From: Sthenelais limicola
Lineage: Eukaryota; Annelida; Polychaeta; Phyllodocida; Sigalionidae
DNA length: 64,000 nucleotides
Direction of reading: 5' to 3'
Assembly: GCA_942159475.1 (NCBI GenBank)
Contig: OW804097.1
Coordinates: 119,025,013 to 119,089,012, forward strand
Shown here: positions 41,906-54,762 of the stretch, piece by piece
Layout: each line of letters opens with the position of its first letter
Position numbering within the stretch: position 1 is the first letter of the stretch
Position numbers and translations under genes: made by a program
Notes under the pieces: model-generated
Databases searched by the model: none
What the model was told of the DNA's origin: nothing
Seen by the model: only the letters and a program-made list of their open reading frames with translations

Positions 41906-42149
41906 ATACGGGTAAGATTTTCAGAAAATGTACAATTCACCTTCACCAATCCTCTCAAATAACCAACATTTAAGTCAAAAATGAGCTTCAAAATGCAGTT
42001 TAACATAACAGAACAGATACTTTAAATCAGTGCGATACCAAATCTACTCAGATATACCCAAAATTTATCATTTTTTTTAGCAGAATTTAGCAGAAATTAC
42101 TGAGTATGTAGAGCGACCAATTGGACATTTTCTGAAAATCTGACCCTTG
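41906..42149 (-). mobile_element. TGGGTCAG-family MITE, copy 10 (subfamily 1)
   Basis: Starts CGGGTAAGATTTTCAGAAAA, ends GAAAATCTGACCC. Divergent interior. Confidence 0.8.
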
Positions 42150-42350
42150 TATGCCCCGTCTCCCAGATTTAATAGGATGCCCGCTTCAATGTGCCAAACC
42201 TATATACTACTCACGTCTCGCGTGCCCGCGTCCACGCCTGACAATCAGCTCCATGTCAGATAAAACAAGACCATTCTCAACTCTAAAATAACCGGTAACA
42301 GCATATCCTGACCCTACCTTTAGAGGCAGCCAAAAGGGTTGATCAGGGAT

Positions 42351-42593
42351 ATATGGGTCAGATTTTCCGAAAATGTACATTTCAACATAACCAATTCTCT
42401 GAAATAAACCAAATTTCAAACAAAAATAAAGTTAAAAATGCAGCTCAACCTAACCAAATACATTGCTGGAATCAATGCAATGCCGAATATACTCGAATTT
42501 ACCTAGTATTGACCAAATTGCAGCCTAATTTAGCAGAATTTACTAAATGTATACAGCTGCCATTTGTACATTTTCTGAAAATCTGACCCATAT
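42351..42593 (-). mobile_element. TGGGTCAG-family MITE, copy 11 (subfamily 2)
   Basis: TA|TGGGTCAGATTTTCCGAAAA ... CTGACCCA|TA with subfamily 2 interior. Confidence 0.85.
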
Positions 42594-42617
42594 AACCAAC
42601 TGCAATTCCATACAATA

Positions 42618-42651
42618 AGTAGTAGTTAAAGGCGGGCCTTTAACTACTACT
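42618..42651. repeat. perfect 15-bp-arm palindrome
   Basis: AGTAGTAGTTAAAGG and CCTTTAACTACTACT separated by CGGG. Isolated; it may be a tiny MITE or a solo hairpin. Confidence 0.7.
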
Positions 42652-42659
42652 ACAATACT

Positions 42660-43100
42660 ATGGACAGAAAAATTGAATCCGCCAAACGAATACCAGCAGA
42701 AGATGAACTACATGTGCCATCGAGATAGGTCTCCTTTCTAACCAATAAGCAATCCGTTGGTTGCCTTGAAGAAGTTATCTCCCGTCTCACCCCATGTTTG
42801 TGGAAGGTATCGATCCGGAAATAATCAATTGTTACTCATTCATCCGGCATCACTGCTACGCATCCGGATCTTTCCAAGGTTTGGAGAACCATCTTCATGA
42901 GGCAGAGCGTCGAGCTACTTTTTTCTTGGTTCTACCAATCATACTAATCGATTTCTCTCTCGTTCTGGCCTTTTGTTGATTGTAGGAGCAATGTTTCTAA
43001 TACGTTTGGTTTTACTCCATACCTTCTAAAATATGTGAGCGGAATAATGTCCATATTGGAGCCTTCAAAGCAATTAAAGACAACATCATAGTACACATGT
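42660..43100. other. intergenic between MITE copies, nothing recognised
   Basis: Frames such as that at 42794-42979 lack coding character and flanking splice signals that would link them. Confidence 0.35.
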
Positions 43101-43343
43101 ATATGGGTCACGTTTTCAGAAAATGTACAATTTACCTTCGCCAATCCCCTCAAATAACCCAGTATTCAGATAAAACTAAAGTTCAAAATACAGTTCAACC
43201 TAACCAAACACATTGCTAGAATCAATGCAATGCCGAATATACTCGAATTTACCGAGTATTGACCAAGTTGCAGCCTAATTTAGCAGAATTTACTAAATGT
43301 GTAGAGCTGCAAATTGTACATTTTCTTAAAATCTGACCCATAT
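43101..43343 (-). mobile_element. TGGGTCAG-family MITE, copy 12 (subfamily 2)
   Basis: TA|TGGGTCACGTTTTCAGAAAA ... CTGACCCA|TA. Complete. Confidence 0.85.
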
Positions 43344-43653
43344 GTCTTTGACCTTATATAGATGCACATTGAAGGCATTAAAATCCACTCACACAGTCGT
43401 CATTGACATATTGTTACATATGTGGTCACATATCTGGAATAAATACCTGTCAATTCATAGTTCAACGTCCAATGCCTTACTTATCAATGCCTTTATTATA
43501 TTTGTCATTGTTTCCATGATTTGACATTATAAATGTATCGAGGTAAGAGTTATCGCTTGTATATCGATGGTTCCCGGTATAGTTGGTTGGTGCTGATCGA
43601 TAAGGGTAGTAAATAAACCCTTTATTTATGGTTACGATATTTATTTCACTAGC

Positions 43654-43681
43654 TTTCGGGCTAAGTATTGCCCTTCATCAG
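43654..43681 (-). ncRNA. hammerhead-like half-core hairpin (CUGAUGA - stem - GAAA)
   Basis: The minus strand reads CTGATGA, A, GGGC, an 8-nt loop, GCCC, GAAA: the conserved strand, stem II and GAAA of a hammerhead ribozyme core. Such motifs are known from Penelope-like retroelements. I could not draw stem III or a cleavage site with matching stem I, so activity is doubtful. A related hairpin lies at 60830-60860. Confidence 0.35.
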
Positions 43682-43788
43682 GTCATTATAAATGAAATGA
43701 TTGCAAATGTACCGGTCTGTGTGGATAAACATGTGTACGATAAACACGACTGCCAAGATAGTTTGTGTGTGCAAGGCGTTCATCTACC

Positions 43789-44029
43789 ATTGGGTCAGAT
43801 TTTCAGAAAATGTACAATTCAACTTCACCAATCTTCTCAATAACACAAATTTCAGACGAAAATAAAGTTCAAAATGCAGTTCAACCTAACCAAACCGATT
43901 ACTAGAATCAATGCAATGCCTAATATTCTTGAATTTACCTAATATTGACCAAATTGCAGCCTAATTTAGCACAATTTACTAAATGTGTACAGCTACCAAT
44001 TGTACATTTTCTGAAAATCTGACACCATT
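43789..44029 (-). mobile_element. TGGGTCAG-family MITE, copy 13 (subfamily 2)
   Basis: Starts TGGGTCAGATTTTCAGAAAA; ends CTGAAAATCTGACA with a mutated tip. Subfamily 2 interior. Confidence 0.85.
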
Positions 44030-46225
44030 GCTCTGTAAGAGAACTGGAAGGACAACAATCAATATACGGATGTGATTTGGGGCCTCTTCCCAAGCGTCAA
44101 AGGCGGCACAACCATAACTATCGACCTCAGGGTTGAGGTATGATTGAATAATGGGAGTGGTAGGAAAATCCCAGATAACACTCCGCCGGTCGATAAGATG
44201 TCTATGTAATGGGTTTCTTGATATTTTCCGGCTACGAATTGTTTCGTCGATGTCGAAGCTGAAGGTCAGTCCCATGACTTATTTGACTTATAATTCCATA
44301 AACAATTCCAATTTTGGCAATACTGTGCACATGTGTTAGATACATTAATTCAATAACTTTAATTCCTCCAAATACCTGTTCAATCAACGTTTCCATTGGA
44401 AATTAACAATTGGGGTATAACATATGCATCATGAGGAATTAGTATATCCTGTATAACTCTGACCTATCATTTCTTCCATTTTTACATTCCTGAAGAAGTT
44501 GAATCCTACCCACCCCCAACCCCCTCTTCCCACCCACAACACTTGGAGTAGACCAGGGTATATTCTTGCATGATAATGTGTTGTGTGGGCCTTTAATTGA
44601 ATAGGAATAAATAATAACTGCAAATAATATATGACTGTCATGGTGTGATTTCGGCTCCCACGAGTTCCTTTAGGGGTAGTTCATCTTATTCAATCGGCAA
44701 TAACACATGGCACCTTGAGGATAGAGTTGACCATCCCCGACGGCCAGACCATCCAGCCAGTGGTATTAATCAATAAATTTAGTCCAGTATCGCTTGGGAA
44801 GTATATACTGATATGCTTCATTCATAAAGTGTTGAGAGGTAATGTTCAAAATGTGCTATTTTCATTGGCCTTACTTTGGCCAATGTACGTAGCGGTGCTC
44901 GAGTCTTTTTTATGGCATTGAGGAAGAACATACAACTCTGTACACATTTGGGATGGCCTCACTGATTGCCTGTCAAGCGAAGGCAGGCAATATTCTCCGA
45001 CCACCGAAGCCCCAATAGATATCCCAGTCTAGAGGAGTATAGGCAGGTATAGTATCTCCAGGCATCTCTGAGGATTCTCCCGGTAAATCATGAACTGGGC
45101 TTCATTTATTTTTAACATCTTGAGTTAATTCCATAATGTGTGTATACAGTTGTAGGGAGAAATGTTAATCTTGTGACGCTGGTATATATATCTGAAGTAT
45201 TCCCTGAGGGTCATGCAGTGACTGTACCTGGATATATGGTTCAGTACCATAGCAAAGACAAACAAACTATATCCAGGAGCTCGTTCGGAGCAACTCGGAT
45301 GTAGGAGAGGAGGCGTTGGCAACCTCACAATCGAGGGAAGATTGAAACGTGAGGGAGAATGGATGCTCGTAACAAAACTCTCCTGTTCTCCTCTGAGTCG
45401 GAATGGAACGCTGGAGCGGGGGTTGAATAGTTTGTCCAGGATCGAGTATGTACTGCCCTTCAGTCTAGGTCCAAAGATTGGAGAGTCCCTTCAAACGAAG
45501 GGAAAGCCTCTCGTATCAGACCGCAAAGTGCAATTATCATTCCATTAAGACCGTAAAATGTCATTATATTCCCATTAAAACGCCGAGTCTTAGGCGAGGA
45601 GACCGATTAGCGAAACAGACTGACATACCATTCTTATCTGATCTGAAGGTTTGGACCTAGAGTGCCTTGTATTTCATGCATGTTCACAGGCGAAATTCCT
45701 GACCATGCTTATATTTACTAGACGGCCGGCATCCATTCGCCTATGTGTACATAGCGTAGCTTGAATTGGACATTTCGAATGATGCCCGATAAAAATCAGG
45801 TCCCTTGTATAATATAATGGCTCATCGAGGGGATCTGCGTTTTCCGATGTATTTTCCCCGTAAAACTCCGCTATTGACACTCTCTATCGACATCAGGGAT
45901 AATACTCTACAACCTGGATGGAAGGAATGGTTTCATAGGGCCATATTTAAAAAAGAAACAAAAAATGTGGTTACCGAATTCCGTACTGTTTCTAGGGGGC
46001 TCACAAACATTGCTAATTAACTACCTATCAATACTCTACCATGGATTAGGAATGGATGGAAGGAAGGATGGAAAATTGTCACCCATGTTCCCGCTAGACT
46101 CAAGAAGAAGAAGAATAAGAATATATCCAATCATTTGTGAAGTATGCACCTGTGTTATATAATATCTATAATATAATAATATATAATATATAATATCTGC
46201 TTAGCATCCCTGTAGTATAGGCAAT
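44030..46225. other. intergenic, no supported gene
   Basis: About 2.2 kb without inverted-repeat elements that I recognise. Several medium frames (44035-44275 minus; 45342-45660 plus; 45805-46020 plus) have near-random composition and no consistent splice partners. I do not call a gene, but this is the largest stretch of less AT-rich single-copy-looking DNA in the right half. Confidence 0.35.
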
Positions 46226-46544
46226 ATATGGGTCAGATTTTCAGAAAATGTACAATCGTCAGCTCTACAAATTTTGTAAATTCTGCTAAACTAGACTTGG
46301 TTATGAGTCTATGGTTTGAATGTATAGGGAGGACTGCTGTGCAGAGCCATGGGCCGTTTATATATGCTGTGCCCGACCTTTAAATGCTATGCATATCTGA
46401 GTATCTTTGGCATTGTGTTGATGAAAAATATCTCTTTCTTTGTGTTAAACTGCATTTTGAACGTAATTTTTCTCTTAGATTTGTATTATTTGAGAGGATT
46501 GGGGAAGAGGTGAATTGTACATTTTCCGGAAATCTGACCCATAT
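46226..46544 (+). mobile_element. TGGGTCAG-family MITE, copy 14 (enlarged, divergent)
   Basis: Both termini good (TGGGTCAGATTTTCAGAAAA ... TTTTCCGGAAATCTGACCCA). It is about 80 bp longer than its relatives because of extra sequence after CTAGACTTGG. Confidence 0.8.
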
Positions 46545-47330
46545 ATATAATAATTGAAACAGATTATAAATGGCGTCTACAGTGTTTACAGGCTGTTAGG
46601 AGTCATGAGTTTAGACATATTGATTATGACCTTTTCAGAACTAGAAAGTGAATCCAAAACCTTGCAGTCAGTCGTATCTTGAATCATTCAAAACTATACT
46701 GGCTCAAGAAGCAAACATTATATTTGAAAATTCGTTTGGCAACATGCCTGCTTCAAACTACTTATTTGAAATAGGCTAATTACATTATCATTGACCTTTA
46801 AATAAATGAATACAAAAAAATCCCAGAAATGTTTTCCACCCGCTTCCATAACCGTCACTCTCTTCCAATTTAGAGCGAGCCGTAACATTACTCACTGATT
46901 TATGAATATGAATATATGTATCCACTTTGTCATTGAATTATATCTTTCTTATCCTTCTTTATTACTTCTGAAGGGATACCGGGAAGATCTCAGTGTAGTA
47001 TTACATTGAGAGGGATCATTCCTCTTCAGTATGACATTAACAGAAATGTACATGTTTATTGAATAAAAGTTTAATACCAGTAATAATAATAAAAGAAAAT
47101 TCTTCCGCTTAATTCACGGTGCGCAATTGTCATTTCTGTTCTGCGAAATGTGCAGTCATCATAAAAATAGTATTGATAAAGATTGGTATGGATATGTAAT
47201 ACATTTCCCATATGGCCGAGATGTTTATTTGAAATCCATCCATTATGGTGTATGTGTTTGCCATGTCTTTAACGACAGCGATCACCAGGCATCAGGCCGT
47301 CCATTAGGACTTGGTATTGTTCTCTATAAG

Positions 47331-47569
47331 AGGGTCAGATTTTCAGAGAATGTACAATTGGCAGCTGTACACATTCAGTAAATTCTGCTAAATTAGGCTG
47401 CAATTTGGTCAATATATACGTAAATTCGAGTATATTCGGCATTGCATTGATTCTGGCAATCTGTTTGGTTAGGTTAAACTGTATTTTGAACTGTATTTTC
47501 GTCTGAAATGTGGGCTATTTGAGAGGATTGGCGAAGGTGAATTGTACATTTTCTGAAAATCTGACCCAT
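47331..47569 (+). mobile_element. TGGGTCAG-family MITE, copy 15 (subfamily 2)
   Basis: GGGTCAGATTTTCAGAGAAT ... CTGAAAATCTGACCCA. Subfamily 2 interior in plus orientation. Confidence 0.85.
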
Positions 47570-47746
47570 AAGCGTCCGCGGGTCCGCCAGCAACAATCTT
47601 ATCCTCATCCACTGATGCGCAAGTCTGCCTATAGCAGCTCCTCATTGTTGTAGAAGAGGCAGCGCCGCCAATATAAACTGTCTACTTCGCCCAGAGACAC
47701 TGTAGGAAGCATATGTATAGCGCTCATGACAGCAATAGGCCCCGGT

Positions 47747-47987
47747 ATATGGGTCAGATTTACAGAAAATGTACAATTCACCTTCACCAATCCTCTCAAA
47801 CAATCCAAATTTAAGACGAAAATAAAGTTCAAAACACAGTTCAACCTAACCAAACAGATTGCTAGAATCAATGCAATGCTGAATATACTCGAATTTACCT
47901 AGAATTGACCAAATTGCAGCCTAATTTAGCAGAGTTTACTAAATGTGTACAGCTGCCAATTGTACATTTTCTGAAAATCTGACCCAT
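47747..47987 (-). mobile_element. TGGGTCAG-family MITE, copy 16 (subfamily 2)
   Basis: TA|TGGGTCAGATTTACAGAAAA ... CTGACCCAT. It lies 178 bp from copy 15 in opposite orientation, so the two could fold back on each other. Confidence 0.85.
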
Positions 47988-47999
47988 GATATATAAGCC

Positions 48000-50060
48000 T
48001 TATGAATCCTGGCTGGAAAATTAATTGAATTGCTCCTGCTACGCAGCTCGCCCGTCCATGTCCTGCTCGCTACGTCCTCCTGCTATATTATAAAGTTCAG
48101 GAACAACAGCTTCAAAACATGGCGAGACACACTGAGACATGTGATATCACTTTCTCCTGCATCCGCCTCTATATTCTGCGTACTCACATTCCAAGTGTTC
48201 CGGGCTAATTTTATATTTTTCGAGATTTTTCTTCCTGAGTAAGAGCTCTAGCTCATGTTATCATTGAGACTGAAACGCGTTGAGTATTATAAGATGCCAG
48301 TTATCAAAACATGTAATTAATGAGATCTAGATGTATGTATGTACATGTATGTTGTTTATTTCCAGTTCAATTACAGTTACAGCAATATAGTTAATACAAT
48401 ATCTGGAAATGGGTACCACATTCTATGCTAATCATAGCTCTACCAGGGGGCCCCTATATGTATGTTATGTTTGTTATGTATAGGTATAACAAGTACGGAT
48501 ACATTTTATATAGAAAGATACCTGTCAGTTATTTAGAAAATTCGGCTTTCCTGGCATATATATGCGCCCGAGGGAATAAGACATGGTCACAGTATAGCTA
48601 GTGCGTAAAACACCCGAGCCGACGCGCCATTAATTCCCAGAATGCCACAATGCTAAGGGATTGTTATGGTAGCATCTTCTCACGTGTCTCGTAATTATTC
48701 ATGTCGATTCTAATGACGTCGTAAAATAATTCAGGTGAAAATGTAAGTGTAGAGAATAACAGAGAGTTCTCTGATAATGTAACCGTATGTATGTGATCAT
48801 TCTAAAGGTAGATGTTCGTTATGGACATATAGACTCTTAATTTTGTATGATCTGTTTCTAATTGATGTTGTAATTAATGTGTATATCGAGGTAACGTTTT
48901 TGTAAACAAAGACATAGGCTGAACATATCATACATGCATGAGAGCTTACAATAAAAATTAAAACAAAAACATAATAAATAATGTATAAATACAGCAAGAC
49001 GAGGAGTGAAATATATAGTGAGGAGAGATGGGAGGATATATACTAGGTGTCGTTAAGTGTCCATTCCACACTTGCAGAGATTAGGACTGGTATCAGGTGA
49101 AGCCTATAGGCCCTGGAGAGCAGCTCCCATTCATTCATGGACTCAAGGCAGCAGATATCAGCATATCGTATGGCTCGTCACGTTACCGTGGTTGCCAGCA
49201 GCAATCTCATTATGTATATCATTGGCTTTATAACCGCGATTCACTGCATTTATTAAATTCGCCGACCAAGGCAACATATTAAGTAAGCCCAAATGGTGCT
49301 CTTCATCCGAGGGAGGATGCATGATAATGACCGGGTCTTGTCTCATATGAATAGTGAAGGTGAAAAGAACTAATTCCAGAGAAAAATGTATTTGTAACAC
49401 CTTTTTTCACCTCATCTATCATCGAACACTATTATAAGTTATTATGGTCGATTACGTTGAGATTATTGTAATATCTCCTGCGAATTTACATAGAAATGCA
49501 AGGTAGTTTTCTCGGACCATAATTGGAAAGTGTATTAGTTTCAATGTGTTTTCACCCACCATAAATCGGCCAAGAATAATAGAAATTAAGATCGGGACAC
49601 GAGGAAAACCGTTCTCAGGAACGAGACTGTTTGTCTGATGGTTTTGTATTCACCACTGAATAAAGATCTTGTCCCCCCAAAAAAATGGAATATATTGTAT
49701 GATTTATTTCAGGAAACCTTCGCCAGAGATTCTATTTGCGACTTTATATACTGGAGAACAAACAGGTTTGAATGGTTTTGGGTGAGTAAGTGTTGACGAG
49801 TCGTAAACTTGCTCATCAATGCCAGCTCGAGTATAAATGGTAAATAGACCAAATATCATGCACCATATCCGACTTAATTATGAATACAATAGATGTTGTT
49901 TCATCGCTAACACGTATCTATTATTGATATATAGTCAAGAGTTCCTGACTGACAAATAGAGACTGAAGATAAAGACGTCCAGTAAGCAACGTAGGAGAAT
50001 ATCTTTCCTAAACAGCTTTGAAAGTTACAGGAGAGATCTAATATTTACAATAAGAATACA
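48000..50060. other. intergenic, nothing recognised
   Basis: AT-rich with ATGT/TACA-type simple words (48330-48490). Short frames only; no splice-linked coding sequence. Confidence 0.4.
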
Positions 50061-50068
50061 AAAAAAAT

Positions 50069-50486
50069 ATATGTGATGTGTTCCAGGGAAATGAGTCATA
50101 AGTTACAAAATTGATATTTTTTAAAGTGTTTATTTTACAAGATTACTTTATTGGACTGTTCTGATTTTTGGGGAGTTTATCACTTATAGTTATATCAATC
50201 GATGTATCAAATTTCAGGACATTGTATGTAATATATCCTTTCGTTTTATAGGTCAACATATGGAGTATATATAGTTACTTTACTGGTCATTACTCCCCAG
50301 AAATATTGCTAACGTTTTTATCAAAAAATACAAATATCAAACTTAAAATCGTGAAATACGTATTAGATAATTAGACGGTTTACTATCATTAGAATCCATT
50401 TGATCTCATTTTTCCAAATATGATGGTATCTCGAAATCTATGTTTTGCGACTTATGCCTTATTTTCCTAAAACGGATCACATATAT
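50069..50486. mobile_element. ~415-bp MITE with TGTTTTAGGAAAATG ends, copy 3
   Basis: ATATGTGATGTGTTCCAGGG ... TTTTCCTAAAACGGATCACA, same interior order as copies 1 and 2. Confidence 0.8.
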
Positions 50487-51444
50487 ACTATAGTAACGTG
50501 GGTACTTAAACCTGGGTATTTATCGTGCAGCCCTATATATAGTAGTTTAGGCTATAATCCAACTAATACCGGGTTGAACACGAAATATAGACGGGGAAAA
50601 TCATAATAGTGACTATTGTAACTAATCCGAGTCTTTGTTCAAACAATGATGTCGATCAGTATGGAGACGAAAACTGCATATTACTATATTGAAGCCTTTT
50701 ATGGTCTGAAGTGATACCCAGCCGAGTACTGCAGTGATTTCACGTTAATATTGAATAAAAACACAAGCCAGGTCCTCAAACTCAAACAACGGATATTACC
50801 CTAATGAGCACATTTAAAATGCATTAGCAAATACCGCCGCCTCCTTCCCATAATAGCAATTTAGCTTCGAATTCATTTTAAAGTAATTTCCTTAATTACA
50901 CATCCCTATGGATCGAACCATCGTGGAAATAGCCACTCAAGAACGAACAGACAAGGTGAGAAAGATATATCTTAGTCAATACATATGAAGAGAAAGGCGC
51001 AATGGGGAAACCAAGCCTAGCATTCAATAACAAGATCCGTTAACCCATGTACACAACCTATCGGTAGTCTTGCCTCCTCGTTTCGGTCAATATGGCGTAG
51101 CAAGAACCACAACCTTTCACTACTATGATAGGGGATACGTTCACTCACGTCAGGAGCTGATGTGACTTGCTGGTGCAGAATGGCGACTAGTAACCCCCCA
51201 CAATATATACTCACCTCTTATAACGACGAATCGCGTGGTAAAGTCCCTGTTTCCGAGGGTATAACAATGACAGTTGTGCTGCTTGTGTTCACTAAGATCG
51301 AGTAGAGCATCGCTTCTGGTTCTGTATGGCTAACTCGCGAGCTGTTCAGCATCTGCTCAGGCTGCTGCTGCTGCTGCTGCTGGTGGTTCAAGCTGCTCGC
51401 CAGCAATCACAACAATAGGCCGGGTGCATACGAGCAGCAGCTGT

Positions 51445-51676
51445 ATATGGGTCAGATTTTCAGAAAATGTACAATGCGCCTTCACCAATCCTCTCAAATA
51501 ACCCACATTTAAGACAAAAAGAAACTTAAAAAAGCAGTTAACATAACAGAACTGATACTATAGATTAATGCGATACCAAATATACCCAGATATACCCGGT
51601 ATTCATCATTTTTCAGCCTAATTTCCTAAATGTGTAGAGCTGCCAATTGTACATTTTCTGAAAATATAACCCATAT
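51445..51676 (-). mobile_element. TGGGTCAG-family MITE, copy 17 (subfamily 1)
   Basis: TA|TGGGTCAGATTTTCAGAAAA ... ending at CCATATGGG, where the next copy begins. Confidence 0.85.
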
Positions 51677-51911
51677 GGGTCAGATTTTCATAAAATGTAC
51701 AATTGGCAGCTCTACATATTTAGTAATTTCTGCTAAATTAGACAGCAATTTGGCCAATACTAGGTAATTTCGAGTATATATGGCATTGCATTGATTCTAG
51801 TAATTTGTTTGGTTAGGTTTAACTTCATTTTGAATTTTATTTTCGTCTGAAATTTGGGTTATTTGAGAGGATTGGTGAAGGTGAATTGTACATTTTATGA
51901 AAATCTGACCA
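51674..51911 (+). mobile_element. TGGGTCAG-family MITE, copy 18 (subfamily 2), joined to copy 17
   Basis: Starts within the shared junction CCATATGGGTCAGATTTTCA and ends ATGAAAATCTGACC. It belongs to the other subfamily, so the pair is not a duplication in place. Confidence 0.85.
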
Positions 51912-51965
51912 GTGGGAGCAGATGGCTGACTGTGGGCGGGGTAAACACAAACCAGCATTATCGGG

Positions 51966-52175
51966 TACTGTGAACGTATAAATTTATTTTCGCACAGATA
52001 CATTTTCGCGCACTAAGTAGTTGGACACCTTTTCGCGCGGTTTTAAATTCGGGCAGCAAGAAAGTCTCTTACCTTGTTTTTGCAATAATTATATCTTTCG
52101 CGCAGGATTTATTTTCGCGCACAAGGGTGGGTGCCCTAAAATAAATACTGCGCAAACATTAATACGTTTACAGTA
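51966..52175. mobile_element. ~210-bp MITE with TTTTCGCGC ends, copy 1
   Basis: Left TACTGTGAACGTATAAATTT and right AATACGTTTACAGTA; internal repeats of ATTTTCGCGCA. Sister at 54258-54465. Confidence 0.8.
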
Positions 52176-52396
52176 TTCTGGAATACTGCCAGCTGATGAA
52201 TATATCCATTGTCATGCAGACCACCATAAAATTCAGTTTTAAAAAAATAAATAAATCAGTATTTAAATTTTATGGGACGCTAAAATAAAATGCTGAAGAC
52301 TAACGCGAAGTGTTTTCAGGTAAGTTGCTTTCAATTCTTACTACAAGAATTAATTATTTAAATTGTATGTTTGTAAGTAAACATAAACAGTAAACA

Positions 52397-52493
52397 TGAA
52401 AATGTACAATTCATAATTTTTCAGCCTATTTAGGAGAATTACCTAAATGTGTAGAGCTGCCAATTGCACATTTTCTGAAAATCTAACCCATAT
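52397..52493 (-). mobile_element. TGGGTCAG-family MITE, copy 19 (internally deleted)
   Basis: About 97 bp: GAAAATGTACAATTCATAAT joined to TTTCAGCCTATTTAGGAGAA and the complete right terminus. Most of the interior is gone. Confidence 0.75.
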
Positions 52494-52755
52494 GGTGAAT
52501 ACATAACATTCAGTATCCATTGTTACACATGATTATTCATAATTATTACGAAGATATAATTGTTTTGTCCGACGAAAGAGTGTTTATGTTGGCCGTCTTC
52601 CACATACAAGAGCAACTTTTCAGAAACTGATTTTATACATAGGGATCGAGACCGTACTTATAACTCAATAAGACTGACAATAATGGCGGAGACATGAACG
52701 CCTTTACTGAAGAAATCCTATCTCAAAAGTCGAGGTTATTATAGGCCTACTAAAC

Positions 52756-53104
52756 AATAGGGGAGTTGCATGTCTCATTGCGCATGTCTACCGCAATGCA
52801 TGCTGGGATGGATTCTGTTGAAATCTGTCATACAAATATTTGACAATATTTTTATCAAAATTGCAATAATGTTGTCATCAATATCATAGCTTGTATAAAT
52901 CATCTATGAAATCCAAATGCATGATGGGAACGATGGGGACTTGTGTTCTGGAAACATCTATAACACAAGGATATTGACCTTAGAGCATTCATAAATAATC
53001 CATGCTGAACATGGCATGTTTTCTATAGTTTTTATACTGTACCATTAGTCCCATAATTCCATGCGATTAAAGATTCAAAATGGCGGCTATGCAAATCCCC
53101 TATT
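52756..53104. mobile_element. 349-bp inverted-repeat element, copy 2 (inverted)
   Basis: AATAGGGGAGTTGCAT ... ATGCAAATCCCCTATT. Reverse orientation of 1113-1463. Confidence 0.75.
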
Positions 53105-53450
53105 GGTTGTTAGTAGTGGCTGGTGACATAGCCAGGTCATTAATCAGTAAATAACATTGTTTACTCCTTTTGTCATCATATCGTACGTACGCGGATAAAA
53201 AAAATCATATAATTAATTTGTTGTAAAGGTTGGACATAATGTAGGCTAATAAAGTAAAAAGAATACTTGTGCTATCCTTTCGAGATTAGACTTGTATAAG
53301 TCGTTGAATTTCTTTTTCCATTAACGAAAGGTTGAAAAACAAATTAGTTACTACGGCCGCGACTGAGGAATTCAACCTAGTGACGCCCAAGCATCAGTAA
53401 GGCCTTTGCTGTGTGCGCTCATTGAGTTAGGCACAGGGTCTATTTGGAGA

Positions 53451-53680
53451 TATATGGGTCAGATTTTCAGAAAATGTACTATTTAACTTCGCCAATCTTC
53501 TCAAATAACCCAAATTTCAGACGAAAATAAAGTTCAACCTAACCAAACAGATTGCTAGAATCAATGCAATGCCGAATATACTCGAATTTACCTAGTATTG
53601 GCCAAATTGCAGCCTAATTTAGCAGAATTTACTAAATGTGTACAGCTGCCAATTGTGCATTTTCTGAAAATCGGACCCAT
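53451..53680 (-). mobile_element. TGGGTCAG-family MITE, copy 20 (subfamily 2)
   Basis: TA|TGGGTCAGATTTTCAGAAAA ... TGAAAATCGGACCCA|TA. Complete. Confidence 0.85.
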
Positions 53681-54257
53681 AACGTCAACTATTTCTATAT
53701 ATTAGAGTGTTTCACCGGTTAGCCGTCCCTCTAGACGTCATCAATAATACGTGTTACGTTGTTAACGCGTTCATCGTCTAAGTATTAAGTGAGTTAATCA
53801 TTAATTAATGGCATCCACCAACAAGGTTAGTTGGTACCTTCCACCTGACCTCCCATAGGCTATCTACTACCTACATTACCATATAGTCTATAAATATCGC
53901 CATCTAAGTGATCTCCTTCTGTTCGCCTTATCACCTATTCAGCAAGGTGATAGGTATGGAGAAATAGAGAACTCGTGATTGACGATTCCGTTAGATCTAG
54001 TTTCTCAGAATTAGCTAGACACAGCCGTGGGCGGAAGACCATGGTTAGTCCGTTGAATTATCTCCCGTAGGCCCCTATTCTTGATTACACTGTATTCTAA
54101 TATGATAATCAGTCACATTGATGCGCTGTATAAATATCCTAAATAATTTAACCAAACTCTGAGGCTCTCGTTTCAAGGTATTCGGGTAGCACTAGTTTTC
54201 CTTATAGAGACCGTGATAATATCCAGTGCTCAGAGGTCTACGCACTACTGCCATATA

Positions 54258-54465
54258 TACTGTAAACGTATTTATTTTCGCGCGGATTTAAATTTTCGCG
54301 CACCAAGTACTTTGACACCTTTTCACGCGGATTTAAATTCGCGCAGCAAAGAAGTCTCAAACCTTGTTCATGCAATAATTATACCTTTCACGCAGGATTT
54401 ATTTTCACGCACAAATGTGGGTACGCGAAAATAAATACTGCGCGAACATTAATACGTTTACAGTA
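54258..54465. mobile_element. ~210-bp MITE with TTTTCGCGC ends, copy 2
   Basis: TA|TACTGTAAACGTATTTATTT ... AATACGTTTACAGTA|TA: TA target duplication, Tc1/mariner-like ends. Confidence 0.8.
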
Positions 54466-54762
54466 TATAGTAATCTAACTCCCTCCCACATCATCACAGA
54501 TTATCTTATAACACTACGATCCCAGGATTGTACACATTCTATTAACAAGTACTGCACCCCAACCCCCGTATCTATAAACGTGTGAAGGTCTGGTGTATTT
54601 AATTTAAGAAAAAGATCTAAATCAAATATCTGCAATAATTCAGAATTTCATATAAAATATATTATTTTTCTTATTATTTATATACTCCCAATGCGCCAGA
54701 CACTAATTTTTATTGCAGCGTTTGTTCATGTACTTATGTTTCGAATGCCAAGTTATTACTTA

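Noticed and set aside
44715..44921. Frame starting MRIELTIPDGQTIQ as a possible small gene
   Set aside because: Atypical composition, no flanking signals and no recognised similarity.
42207..48260. Medium frames between MITE copies as possible exons of another minus-strand gene
   Set aside because: No consistent splice phases or protein-like conservation; several frames run into MITE sequence.
51017..51410. Gln-rich frame (QQQQQQQ) and adjoining frame with a possible donor (GAG|GTGAGT)
   Set aside because: The CTG/CAG run is short, the frame with the donor has stops upstream, and no partner exon was found.
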